A DNA stretch of 23,925 bases, taken from IMG/VR virus record IMGVR_UViG_3300047095_001742, positions 1-23,925 of that record. One strand, given 5' to 3'. The stretch is from a virus. Both the position numbers and the translations under genes were made by a program. The notes under the pieces are model-generated. The model made no database searches and had not been told where the DNA came from. It saw only the letters and a list, made by a program, of their open reading frames with translations. Every line of letters begins with the position of its first letter. The stretch's first letter is position 1. Positions 15,629 to 23,033 of this stretch are shown here, piece by piece.

Positions 15629-16447
15629 ATGGCAAAACAGAAAACAGCAGACGTATTGATTAGTCTAGAAGAAGCTAGAGAACGCGGACTCCTAATCCAT
15701 ACTAAAAAAGACACACCGTATTTTAATTACAGTTTATTTGTACGTTCAGAAGATGAAGTTAAATACAATATTAATCAAAACATCAGTAAAACTGCTACAG
15801 GCGGGGAATACTTTAGTCCATTATTTAGAACCGATTGGAATACTAATGGTCATCAATTTCAACTAGAAGATTTAGACCAAGAGGACGTGTGGTTAGATGC
15901 AGGCGGACACATTGGAGTTTTTGCAACCCGTCTCCTAACGCAATTTCCAAGAATTAAGAAAGTTTTATCTTATGAACCTTTTCGTAATAATATCGAGTTT
16001 GCTGAACTTAATCTAGGCGAAAATGGAGTAGCTGATCGTTGCGAAATGATTGAAGCTGCACTTGTACCAAATGATGATACAAAGAATGTGGACTTCTTTT
16101 TAGCTTGGGATTCAGGTAAACACTCACTACTTCCAGTTAGAGGTCGTACTCAGGTAACAGTTCCTGCTAAAAACTTTAGCGAAGCACTTAAAGAAGCAAC
16201 TTGTTTAAAAATGGATGTGGAAGGTGCTGAATATGACCTAATTAAATCTGTAGAAGATTGGTCAAATATCCGAATTGCAATTATAGAATACCATTTCCAC
16301 TATCGTAACCTTTCTAAAGGTAGAGTTGAGAAATTTAACGAAATCTTAGATATTTTTAAAGAAAACTTTGACGATATCTATGTATGCCCAAATGTTGAAA
16401 ATACTAAAACTTGGATTACTCACTTTGCAGCAGTAAAGCGCAGCTAA
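15629..16447 (+). CDS. FkbM-family methyltransferase (272 aa)
   Basis: This is an S-adenosylmethionine-dependent methyltransferase of the FkbM family, usually acting on sugar hydroxyls of glycans or on natural products. The SAM-binding loop is LDAGGHIGVF (89-98), followed by the second-strand acid Glu116 (SYEPF). The family hallmark KMDVEGAEYDL is at 194-204, and IAIIEYHFHYR follows at about 217-227. The first 80 residues are a phage-specific extension. It has its own GTATAATA promoter and terminators on both sides. The neighbouring glycosyltransferase suggests the pair modifies a glycan, either on the virion or on the host surface. The substrate is unknown, and DNA modification cannot be excluded. 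Confidence 0.88.
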   Translation: MAKQKTADVLISLEEARERGLLIHTKKDTPYFNYSLFVRSEDEVKYNINQNISKTATGGEYFSPLFRTDWNTNGHQFQLEDLDQEDVWLDAGGHIGVFATRLLTQFPRIKKVLSYEPFRNNIEFAELNLGENGVADRCEMIEAALVPNDDTKNVDFFLAWDSGKHSLLPVRGRTQVTVPAKNFSEALKEATCLKMDVEGAEYDLIKSVEDWSNIRIAIIEYHFHYRNLSKGRVEKFNEILDIFKENFDDIYVCPNVENTKTWITHFAAVKRS

Positions 16448-16469
16448 TCTAAGTTTGATCTAGACCTAC

Positions 16470-16494
16470 AGGCCGAGGAAACTCGGCCTTTTTT
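16470..16494 (+). terminator. Intrinsic terminator after the methyltransferase gene
   Basis: An 8-bp perfect stem AGGCCGAG/CTCGGCCT (16470-16477 and 16482-16489) closes a GAAA (GNRA) tetraloop and is followed by a T6 run. It is nearly identical in design to the terminator at 15567, so the methyltransferase gene lies between look-alike terminators. Confidence 0.92.
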
Positions 16495-16516
16495 GTAATC
16501 TTATGATGAAACTATT

Positions 16517-16524
16517 GTATAATA
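16517..16524 (+). promoter_or_regulatory. GTATAATA promoter before the glycosyltransferase, predicted leaderless
   Basis: TATAAT at 16518-16523 is followed by exactly 6 nt and then ATG at 16530, so the usual transcription start would be the A of the start codon. It follows the terminator by 22 nt. The longer frame beginning at 16503 would start upstream of this promoter. Confidence 0.6.
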
Positions 16525-16529
16525 AAAAT

Positions 16530-17609
16530 ATGAATACCCCAGCTGCATTATATGCATATTTTGGATATCTAGGAGATTTTTCAACAGATATTCCAGGTCA
16601 CACATTTTATCAACTTGGTCTAATTGATCAATTATGTCTTTCTCATCATGTAGATAAAGTCGATTTTTATTCCTACTTATCGCACGATTCGATTGGAGCA
16701 GAGCAAAAATCTCCAATTTGGCCAAAAAGTCCAATTACCCCAGTTTTTGAAAGGTTTACTAAAGAAAGAATCCGGTCCTATAATCTAGGCTTTGCCAAAA
16801 TTATGGAAAATATTGAAAAGGGCCGATACGAAAAAATATTCTTAAAAGCCAGATTTAGAAATCTTTCGACTTTAACTAAACAATTAACTGATGCTAAGCA
16901 ATTTGAATTAATTATTACGGCTGCAATCCAAAGCGGCCAAGCTAATAAAGTTGTAATCCTAGATACAGATCTTTCGCTAGAGCCAGAGTTTGTAGAATTT
17001 TGCAAATCTCAAGGAATCTCATTTGAAATCCCATCGATAGATTATCCAAATGTATCAAAGGATTTTATTAAAGCCTGTGAAAAAGTTTGGTTAGAAGAAA
17101 CTGACAGATTTGAAAGAAATAATAAAGTTTTCTATTATGGAAATATTTCATTTGGCAACTATAAAGCCGGTCATGCAAAAAATCCAATAGTAGTTGATTC
17201 GATTAAAACTGCAGCAGATTTTAAATCATTTACTGGTAAAAAATACGAAGTCTCCGTTGCAGGTAAATTAGATCAGGGTATTGCAGCAGACTTTAGCGAA
17301 AAACATGTGGGGCTAATCAACAGATTTGATCGTGTTGATATTTGGAATGAATATGCAAGTTCCACAATAAGCTTGAATATCTCAAAGGATTTATATGTTG
17401 ACCGTGGATTCTTTCCAGCCAGGGTATACGAAAGTCTTATTTTTGGAGCAATTCCGGTATCTTATAAGGATTATCGAATCCATGAAGCTCTTGGGTTTAC
17501 GGATTTGCCCAAACTTGAGGAGATCTTAGCCTTTTTTAAAGACTCAGGCCCGTCTGATCGAGCTTCAATCTATTCTAAGTGTATTTCAAATCTGTTTCCA
17601 TTTAGATAA
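16530..17609 (+). CDS. Glycosyltransferase-like protein (359 aa)
   Basis: This is probably a sugar transferase of the GT-B type. The C-terminal half has a pattern typical of phage and bacterial GT-B enzymes: FYYGNISFGNYKAGHAKNPI around residues 200-220, then FPARVYESLIFGAIPVSYKD around 293-312. The Arg-Val-Tyr-Glu segment and the following Gly-Ala-Ile-Pro-Val form the usual nucleotide-sugar-binding helix and loop. The N-terminal half is less recognisable. I choose ATG 16530 because it lies where transcription from the adjacent TATAAT should begin. An in-frame ATG at 16503 would add 9 residues and lie upstream of that promoter. Acceptor and donor are unknown; the adjacent FkbM methyltransferase suggests a glycan pathway. 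Confidence 0.7.
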   Translation: MNTPAALYAYFGYLGDFSTDIPGHTFYQLGLIDQLCLSHHVDKVDFYSYLSHDSIGAEQKSPIWPKSPITPVFERFTKERIRSYNLGFAKIMENIEKGRYEKIFLKARFRNLSTLTKQLTDAKQFELIITAAIQSGQANKVVILDTDLSLEPEFVEFCKSQGISFEIPSIDYPNVSKDFIKACEKVWLEETDRFERNNKVFYYGNISFGNYKAGHAKNPIVVDSIKTAADFKSFTGKKYEVSVAGKLDQGIAADFSEKHVGLINRFDRVDIWNEYASSTISLNISKDLYVDRGFFPARVYESLIFGAIPVSYKDYRIHEALGFTDLPKLEEILAFFKDSGPSDRASIYSKCISNLFPFR

Positions 17610-17623
17610 ATAAAGAAAAATGG
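17605..17623 (+). promoter_or_regulatory. T4-late-like promoter motif before the 867-residue protein
   Basis: GATAAATAAAGAAAAATGG overlaps the stop codon of the glycosyltransferase and lies 23 nt before the ATG at 17636. It begins the late gene cluster 17636-22350. Confidence 0.55.
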
Positions 17624-17635
17624 CCTTACTATTAA

Positions 17636-20239
17636 ATGGCATCAAAATATATTTTAAGCAGAGATCAGTTTTTAGTTAATGAATCTGTTGAATTACAACC
17701 AATCCAAGCATTCTTAAATGAGATTGGACCAGGGTTAATGGAACTACTTGACACGGTTAAACCAGTATTACCTGAATCTGTGTCGGATGAATTTATTGAA
17801 AATTCTCAAAAATATTCAATTGAGTTAGATTCAATTGGGTTTAAAGATGACTCCAAACTAGAGCATATATTATATGCAATGGGAACAACCGGAGTAACTC
17901 TTTTTACCGAATCTAATTTTCAAATACAGTCTGTTGTAGATCAATACTATGCAGTAAACGAAGCTGTTATTGATACACTACGTTCAATTTGGAACGCATT
18001 GACTGAAGATGGTTCCCCAATGGGAATTCTGCATCTACTTTTAGATATTATTGGATTTATTCCTGGTGCATGGGTTGGATTTCCAATCGATGTTGTTGCA
18101 GATGGTTTAAACGCATTAATCTACTTATTTGAAGGTCAGTATGGATCAGCTTTAATTAGTGCGATTGCAGCAGCTATTCCTGGAATTGGAGACTTTGCAA
18201 AAACTCTAAAGGTTGCAAAGGGTTTTAGAAACATAAACAAATTAGCTGAGGTTGCCTTCAAAACTGGAAAGGCTGATAAAGCTTTAGTTAGAACTTTAGC
18301 AAAACAAGATCCAGGAACTCTTAGTAAATTTTTAGATTTAGTTAAGGGTGCAAAACCAGTAGTTGGATTCTTCGCAAGCCTTGCAAAAGGAATTGGCCGT
18401 GGTATCGAAGCACTTCTTAGAACTTGGCCAATTAGTATATTATTTGGTGGAATTGGAAAAGCATTGGGAAAATGGCTAGATGACGCAGTTGAGCCAATTA
18501 CTAAAAATCTAGATTCTGCAATTGATGATATTAATTTAATTTCAAAGGGATCTGACGATATTACAGCTGCAATCAAAACAGGTGATGCTTCTAAGGTTGC
18601 AGATACTACTACGAAAGTAGTTGATATTACTAAAATGGATGGTACTATCGTTAAAAATACTGAACTATCTGACGCAATTACAAGTCAATTAGCTGCGGCC
18701 AAAGCCTCAGGTAATGTAGCTGAAGTAAAAAGAATTGAAGATTTGCTTCAAACTAGAATAGAAAAGGGATTGCCTGGAGCAGGTCAGTTTGTAAAGAATG
18801 GTCGCTTAATTGATATTGTGCAATCTAATATTAAAATTTCAGACGATCTTCTTAAGAATCCAAAGGAACTTCAAAAATTCTTAGAAGAAGGTTACGATGA
18901 ATATGTTGAAACCTGGATGCAAGTACAAAAAGTTAAAGGCGTTCCAGTTACAGCCAGCGATTTAAATAAAATAAAAGAGATGCGAACGCTTTGGATCGAA
19001 GGTCGAAAAGCCGAAGCTCTATTTGCTGGAGTAAAAAAACTTGATGATATTCCAGCTGATGAATTAATCAAATTAACTGGAAATGCTGCCGAAATTTCAA
19101 CAACAAAGGGCGCTAACTTTAGTGCTCGACTAATTGATGAAATATCAGACGATCCTATTAAATTAAGTAAATTCTTTAATGGTATTTTGGCCAATCCAAA
19201 AACTCTTGCTAAATTAGAAGAAGCTGGGCCTAGAGTTGCTGATATGTATAGATTATTTGCAAAAAATCCAAAAGTATACGTAGATATTGCACGTTCTGGG
19301 TCAAATGCAGTTAAACACTTTGAGGAAATTGCAAAAATTGGAGGTAAATGGTCGCAAGCGGTTAGAGGAAGTCGTCTATTTAGAAACAAACTTATTATTT
19401 TAAAGAATCTAGTCGGCGCTCCATTAAGATGCCCAATTGCATCGTTAGGTCAAGGTAATGTTGGTGGAATTGATGCACTACTTGGAAAATTTTCACCAAA
19501 GGTTCCTAAGTTAGAATCAACTAAATTTATTTTATCTAGAAATCAATTTTTATTAGAAGAAGAATCTGCTGATCCTGGAAAAACTTCAGTTTCTGCTGAA
19601 CTAGACCAACAACTTAATGCATTAAAAACCAAATCAACCGGTGAAAGGCATGCTGTACTTGGCCCATTGAGTTATGTTGATGTTTGCCAAAGTCATATTA
19701 ATAAAGTTGCAGATGATTTAGCAATGACCGCAACCTTTCCTGCAAAAGATAGTACATACTCTAACAATATAACTGATCCAAAATACGTTGCAGCCGGTGT
19801 TGCAAGTGAAGCTGCAATTGAAAATCAAGAAGCAGTTGACAATACACTAAAGCAGTTTGGAATAGATTCTCCAATTTCTTCTGCTGGCATGATGGTAAAC
19901 TTACCAAGCGATGCTACTGTAGTAGAAGTTGCTGAAGAAAGAATTAATGGTGACGCTGCATATGGCGGATTATGGTTTATGTTAGGTGCAGTAATGACTA
20001 ATGATATTCCATACTCTGATATAAAATCTAAGATTAAATCGGCCCTTGCTGAATACGAATCTAGATACAAACGAACCGTTGGTAATACTAAAACAACTGG
20101 AGATATAAGTTTCTATCCGGCTCCAGTTGAAGTTGACTATATTAAAAATCAACTTAGAATGCTTGAAGAGGATCCTTCACACGAACCGAGATTTTTTGGA
20201 CCGGGTGTATCTTCATCTGATTTAATGAAAATGTTTTAA
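17636..20239 (+). CDS. Large late protein with two capsid-targeting-like peptides and a hydrophobic pore-like segment (867 aa)
   Basis: No known family is certain. The N-terminus SKYILSRDQFLVNES (3-17) is repeated at 628-644 as STKFILSRNQFLLEEES. Both resemble a T4 capsid-targeting peptide ending near an (L/I)xE-like cleavage site, so the gene looks like a fusion of a protein of about 630 residues and one of about 240. Residues 129-188 are strongly hydrophobic and Gly/Pro-rich (DIIGFIPGAWVGFPIDVVAD and AAAIPGIGDFAK), like the pre-toxin or pore-type segments of polymorphic toxins and some phage internal proteins. A second hydrophobic stretch is at about 241-282. Residues 300-600 are helical. 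I infer a head-packaged protein that may be ejected and may act at the host membrane. It begins 23 nt after a late-type motif, and the next gene starts 7 nt after its stop. Confidence 0.75.
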   Translation: MASKYILSRDQFLVNESVELQPIQAFLNEIGPGLMELLDTVKPVLPESVSDEFIENSQKYSIELDSIGFKDDSKLEHILYAMGTTGVTLFTESNFQIQSVVDQYYAVNEAVIDTLRSIWNALTEDGSPMGILHLLLDIIGFIPGAWVGFPIDVVADGLNALIYLFEGQYGSALISAIAAAIPGIGDFAKTLKVAKGFRNINKLAEVAFKTGKADKALVRTLAKQDPGTLSKFLDLVKGAKPVVGFFASLAKGIGRGIEALLRTWPISILFGGIGKALGKWLDDAVEPITKNLDSAIDDINLISKGSDDITAAIKTGDASKVADTTTKVVDITKMDGTIVKNTELSDAITSQLAAAKASGNVAEVKRIEDLLQTRIEKGLPGAGQFVKNGRLIDIVQSNIKISDDLLKNPKELQKFLEEGYDEYVETWMQVQKVKGVPVTASDLNKIKEMRTLWIEGRKAEALFAGVKKLDDIPADELIKLTGNAAEISTTKGANFSARLIDEISDDPIKLSKFFNGILANPKTLAKLEEAGPRVADMYRLFAKNPKVYVDIARSGSNAVKHFEEIAKIGGKWSQAVRGSRLFRNKLIILKNLVGAPLRCPIASLGQGNVGGIDALLGKFSPKVPKLESTKFILSRNQFLLEEESADPGKTSVSAELDQQLNALKTKSTGERHAVLGPLSYVDVCQSHINKVADDLAMTATFPAKDSTYSNNITDPKYVAAGVASEAAIENQEAVDNTLKQFGIDSPISSAGMMVNLPSDATVVEVAEERINGDAAYGGLWFMLGAVMTNDIPYSDIKSKIKSALAEYESRYKRTVGNTKTTGDISFYPAPVEVDYIKNQLRMLEEDPSHEPRFFGPGVSSSDLMKMF

Positions 20240-20246
20240 TTTATAA

Positions 20247-21626
20247 ATGAAAAAATTTCACACACTAAAGGGTCTATTTGAACAAGAGGCAGCCGATGCT
20301 CCAAAGATTAAAATTAAAATCACTGGAACAACGACCGCTCCAGATGAACGAACTGCAATTAAGTGGTCATATCAATATGGATGGCCTCTAACTCAACCTA
20401 ATTTGGGATCAATTCAAGAGTTCACAAAAGCTTTTGCTGCATCAACTGAAAAGGACGCAGAAACTGTTAAAAATGCCATATTAAATAGCGACCAAGGAGG
20501 AGTAGTTGGTGTTACAAGGGATCCTGGAAATACAGTAAATAAAAGACTATTTGGAAAAGATTTAGCGGAAGCCGTTGGCTTCATCTATCTACTTAATCCA
20601 GATATTATCAATGAAAAATCTGTTCCTGCTAATAAACAATTAGCAAAAATTGCAGAAAGATTTACCTTTATTGTTGATAAGGATATTGAAAAATATTTGG
20701 CCGCTGATGGACAGGATGATGACGAAATACCAAGTAATAACAGAAATGCACTAAGTACTGACGACAGTGATGGTACTTCTACCATAAAAGCTGCTGCATT
20801 TTTACAAAAAGATGGAGACGCTTATTCATGGTATAACGACGGCGTAAATATTATAGGTAACTATATTACTCCAATTCAAGGAAAAATTGGATCTAGTGAA
20901 ATTATAATGAATCAGTCGGCGCCAATTGTATCAATATTTTGGACCTTTATTAGTAAGTTGCCAGGCGGACTTAGCACGCCAATGCCATCTGGCCTTGCAA
21001 GTACAACCTTTGATGGAGGTTTACAGGATGCCATAAAAATTTTATTGGCCAAGTCCGATGAATATGATGGTAACTATGCACCAGATACAGTTGATACTAC
21101 TAAATTAAATAGAAATCTTTTTGCAACTCTAGTCGAAGCTTTAATTGTGATAGGACTAAACAATAGCATTACTGCGTCTAACGTTGAAAACGAGGTATTA
21201 CCGGCAAGTTACAAAGCTCCGCTTGATGAAGCGTTAGCAACAGCAAAAGGTGTTACCGGTTCTAGTTCCACAGCAGGCTCTTCGGCTGGATCGGCTTCTG
21301 CTAGTGCAGCTACTGGAACATTCGATGGAACTTCTGTAAATGATGAAATGGAATTAGCTAAAATTATATCTGGCGTTATGGCAACGGCAACTCCGCCAAA
21401 AACTCTAGATACTCTAGATAAAGTTAAGGCTGAATACAATTCAAATTTTGGAGCAACTGCCTGGGCAGATACTGTAAAAACTTTACCTTGGAAAAACAAT
21501 ACAACATACAATAATTCAAATTTCAAAAATGTTCAATATTCCGCGATCGAAAAAGACACCGGGATTTATAAGGACCAAACTGTGGCTGGATTTAAAAAAA
21601 TGTTCGATGCATCAGTGTTAAAATAA
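20247..21626 (+). CDS. Probable internal virion protein with capsid-targeting-like N-terminus (459 aa)
   Basis: I do not recognise a family. The first 14 residues, MKKFHTLKGLFEQE, fit a T4-like capsid-targeting peptide with an L-x-E site at Glu12. The rest is mixed alpha/beta, acidic near 155-175 (DGQDDDEIPSNN), with an Ala/Ser/Gly-rich linker around 340-357 (SSSTAGSSAGSASASAA). That linker separates two domains and could be a flexible hinge. The C-terminal 100 residues contain a short aromatic region (WADTVKTLPWKN). There is no membrane segment. It starts 7 nt after the 867-residue gene and is followed by a late-type motif, so it sits in the same late cluster. Confidence 0.7.
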   Translation: MKKFHTLKGLFEQEAADAPKIKIKITGTTTAPDERTAIKWSYQYGWPLTQPNLGSIQEFTKAFAASTEKDAETVKNAILNSDQGGVVGVTRDPGNTVNKRLFGKDLAEAVGFIYLLNPDIINEKSVPANKQLAKIAERFTFIVDKDIEKYLAADGQDDDEIPSNNRNALSTDDSDGTSTIKAAAFLQKDGDAYSWYNDGVNIIGNYITPIQGKIGSSEIIMNQSAPIVSIFWTFISKLPGGLSTPMPSGLASTTFDGGLQDAIKILLAKSDEYDGNYAPDTVDTTKLNRNLFATLVEALIVIGLNNSITASNVENEVLPASYKAPLDEALATAKGVTGSSSTAGSSAGSASASAATGTFDGTSVNDEMELAKIISGVMATATPPKTLDTLDKVKAEYNSNFGATAWADTVKTLPWKNNTTYNNSNFKNVQYSAIEKDTGIYKDQTVAGFKKMFDASVLK

Positions 21627-21636
21627 ATATTAAAAG
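21621..21636 (+). promoter_or_regulatory. T4-late-like promoter motif before the 234-residue protein
   Basis: AAATAAATATTAAAAG overlaps the stop codon of the preceding gene and lies 16 nt before the ATG at 21646. It has the core ATAAATAT and a shorter A-run than the best copies. Confidence 0.45.
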
Positions 21637-21645
21637 AATAAACTT

Positions 21646-22350
21646 ATGAAAATTATTAAAAGTTATAAAGATCTTATATTTGAACAGGGAGGATTAAGAA
21701 AAGCCCCTAGCAATTCTACTCAACCTCCGCAAAGGCGTACGACTACCCAAACGCGTACGAATACCCAAACACAAACACAGACGAATACTCCACCTGCTAA
21801 AACTAAAATAAGCCAAGAGGATTACGTTAACAAGGTTAAAGCCCTTGATGGATTTGCTCTGTATTTTACTAATATTATCAAGTCTCTTGTTGTATATGAT
21901 TCAAATTCAATGGCAGATTGCGATGGGTGGCTGGATGATAGTGAATCGTGTTATTGGAATGCTATTTGGAAAAAAATTGAAATGTCAGGAACCCTAGCAG
22001 TTAAGGATAAATTTAAGCAGGCAATTATAGATTTTAAGAAACTAATCACCGATCAAACTGCACCAGATGTTGAACATGCTAAGCTTGTAGCAAAGAGAGC
22101 GGAACATAATTTTTATGAAGCGTCCCGAATGCTTATGAAAGATAGCAACAAAGCCACGCCGGGCGATAAGGGTTTGACAGGAGAAAGATCAGAGACTGTA
22201 CGCGGAATGGTTATGAAAGCTATTAATACAGACGATCACAATTTTAGATGGAGCATGTATTATACATATAGTCCGGTTACGCCATATGGAGGAGGAACTG
22301 CTGTTAATGTTGCTCTAGTTCAATCAGACAAAATAGATTGTGATTTTTAA
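21646..22350 (+). CDS. Probable internal virion protein with Thr/Gln repeat (234 aa)
   Basis: No family is recognised. The N-terminus MKIIKSYKDLIFEQ has an I-x-E site at Glu13 and resembles the neighbouring capsid-targeting-like peptides. Residues about 23-50 form a Pro/Thr/Gln/Arg-rich low-complexity linker with RTTTQT and RTNTQT repeats. The folded part (about 58-234) is helical with a Cys pair (DCDGWLDDSESCYW, about 90-104) and ends in a beta-rich segment with PYGGGTAVNVALVQ. The low-complexity linker after the peptide would suit cleavage and release of the mature protein inside the head. bS21 follows after 3 nt, so the late promoter at 21621 probably also drives bS21 and the Nudix gene. 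Confidence 0.7.
   Translation: MKIIKSYKDLIFEQGGLRKAPSNSTQPPQRRTTTQTRTNTQTQTQTNTPPAKTKISQEDYVNKVKALDGFALYFTNIIKSLVVYDSNSMADCDGWLDDSESCYWNAIWKKIEMSGTLAVKDKFKQAIIDFKKLITDQTAPDVEHAKLVAKRAEHNFYEASRMLMKDSNKATPGDKGLTGERSETVRGMVMKAINTDDHNFRWSMYYTYSPVTPYGGGTAVNVALVQSDKIDCDF
21736..21771 (+). repeat. Tandem 18-bp repeat in the Thr/Gln linker
   Basis: Two adjacent 18-bp copies, CGTACGACTACCCAAACG and CGTACGAATACCCAAACA, differ at two positions and encode RTTTQT and RTNTQT. An Asn/Gln/Thr continuation follows. Such a repeat can vary in copy number by slippage, changing linker length. Confidence 0.8.
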
Positions 22351-22353
22351 TTT

Positions 22354-22548
22354 ATGTTAATAGTAGACGTTAAAGGCGCGGATTCAATTGAGCGCGCTCT
22401 TAAAATACTCAAACGAAAAACTATTGACACTAAACAAACGCAAATCTTACGCGACCGTAAAGAATTTGTAAAGCCTAGTGTTAAGAGACGATCTGAAATT
22501 AATAAAGCAAAGTATATTCAAAAAAAGAGGGATGCAGATAATAAATGA
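22354..22548 (+). CDS. rpsU: Phage-encoded ribosomal protein bS21 (64 aa)
   Basis: This is a homologue of small-subunit ribosomal protein S21, which sits near the anti-Shine-Dalgarno end of 16S rRNA and affects initiation. The match follows the S21 pattern: an N-terminal strand (LIVDVKGADSIERALKILKR), then basic helices with LRDRKEFVKPSVKRR and a Lys-rich tail. In E. coli S21 the corresponding stretches are DVALRRFKRS and REFYEKPTTERKR. The length (64) is typical. In Bacteroidota, bS21 helps hide the anti-SD sequence, and S21 genes are known in phages predicted to infect that group. Since the genes here lack SD sequences, this copy could bias the host ribosome to phage mRNA; that is inference. 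It starts 3 nt after the previous gene and overlaps the Nudix ATG by 4 nt. Confidence 0.9.
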   Translation: MLIVDVKGADSIERALKILKRKTIDTKQTQILRDRKEFVKPSVKRRSEINKAKYIQKKRDADNK

Positions 22549-23027
22549 TTTTCACATTCACAGACTATTTAGCAGAAAGCGAAAAGCAGCTTGAAATTCG
22601 AGCTGCCGGCTTAGCTATTATCTGGGAAGGTAAACTTTTATTAATTCATCCATCTGATGCAAGTTGGAAAAATCAACCGTTTGGAATTCCTAAAGGTGGA
22701 ATTGAAGAAGGCGAAGATCTTCTAACTTGTGCAATTCGTGAGACACGGGAAGAGACCGGGGTTACGGTAGATCTAGAACTAATTGATAAAAATGAAAAAT
22801 ATTTTGTATTTTACCGTCGCGGTATTCCTCACAGTCGCTGCGCTTACTTTGAAGTACACATTGAGAGTCTTGAACAAATTGGCCTCGATTCGCCTAAATT
22901 ACCTAAAGAACAATTACAAGCCGAGGAGGTAGACTGGGCTGGATTTATTCCATTTCAAGAAGCTGTTAATAAATTATCAAGGTCTCAACAGATAATTGCT
23001 CAGCGTTTGATTGAAACTATCGAATAG
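22545..23027 (+). CDS. Nudix hydrolase with capsid-targeting-like N-terminus (160 aa)
   Basis: This is a Nudix-superfamily pyrophosphohydrolase. The canonical box GX5EX7REUXEEXGU is complete at 51-73 (GGIEEGEDLLTCAIRETREE then TGV), with Glu66, Glu69 and Glu70 in the metal-binding helix. The substrate cannot be read from sequence: nucleoside diphosphate derivatives, ADP-ribose, dinucleoside polyphosphates or capped RNA ends are all possible. T4 has its own Nudix enzyme, NudE, but this one has an extra N-terminus, MIFTFTDYLAES, that resembles the T4 capsid-targeting peptide MKTYQEFIAEA and has an L-x-E site at Glu11. That would allow packaging and ejection with the DNA. It overlaps bS21 by 4 nt (ATGA), so the two are co-translated. 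Confidence 0.93.
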   Translation: MIFTFTDYLAESEKQLEIRAAGLAIIWEGKLLLIHPSDASWKNQPFGIPKGGIEEGEDLLTCAIRETREETGVTVDLELIDKNEKYFVFYRRGIPHSRCAYFEVHIESLEQIGLDSPKLPKEQLQAEEVDWAGFIPFQEAVNKLSRSQQIIAQRLIETIE

Positions 23028-23033
23028 AGTTTG

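Noticed and set aside
20242-20249. TATAAATG resembling a late promoter at the start of the 459-residue gene
   Set aside because: The motif overlaps the start codon, so transcription would begin inside the gene. It is more likely a chance match in AT-rich sequence.
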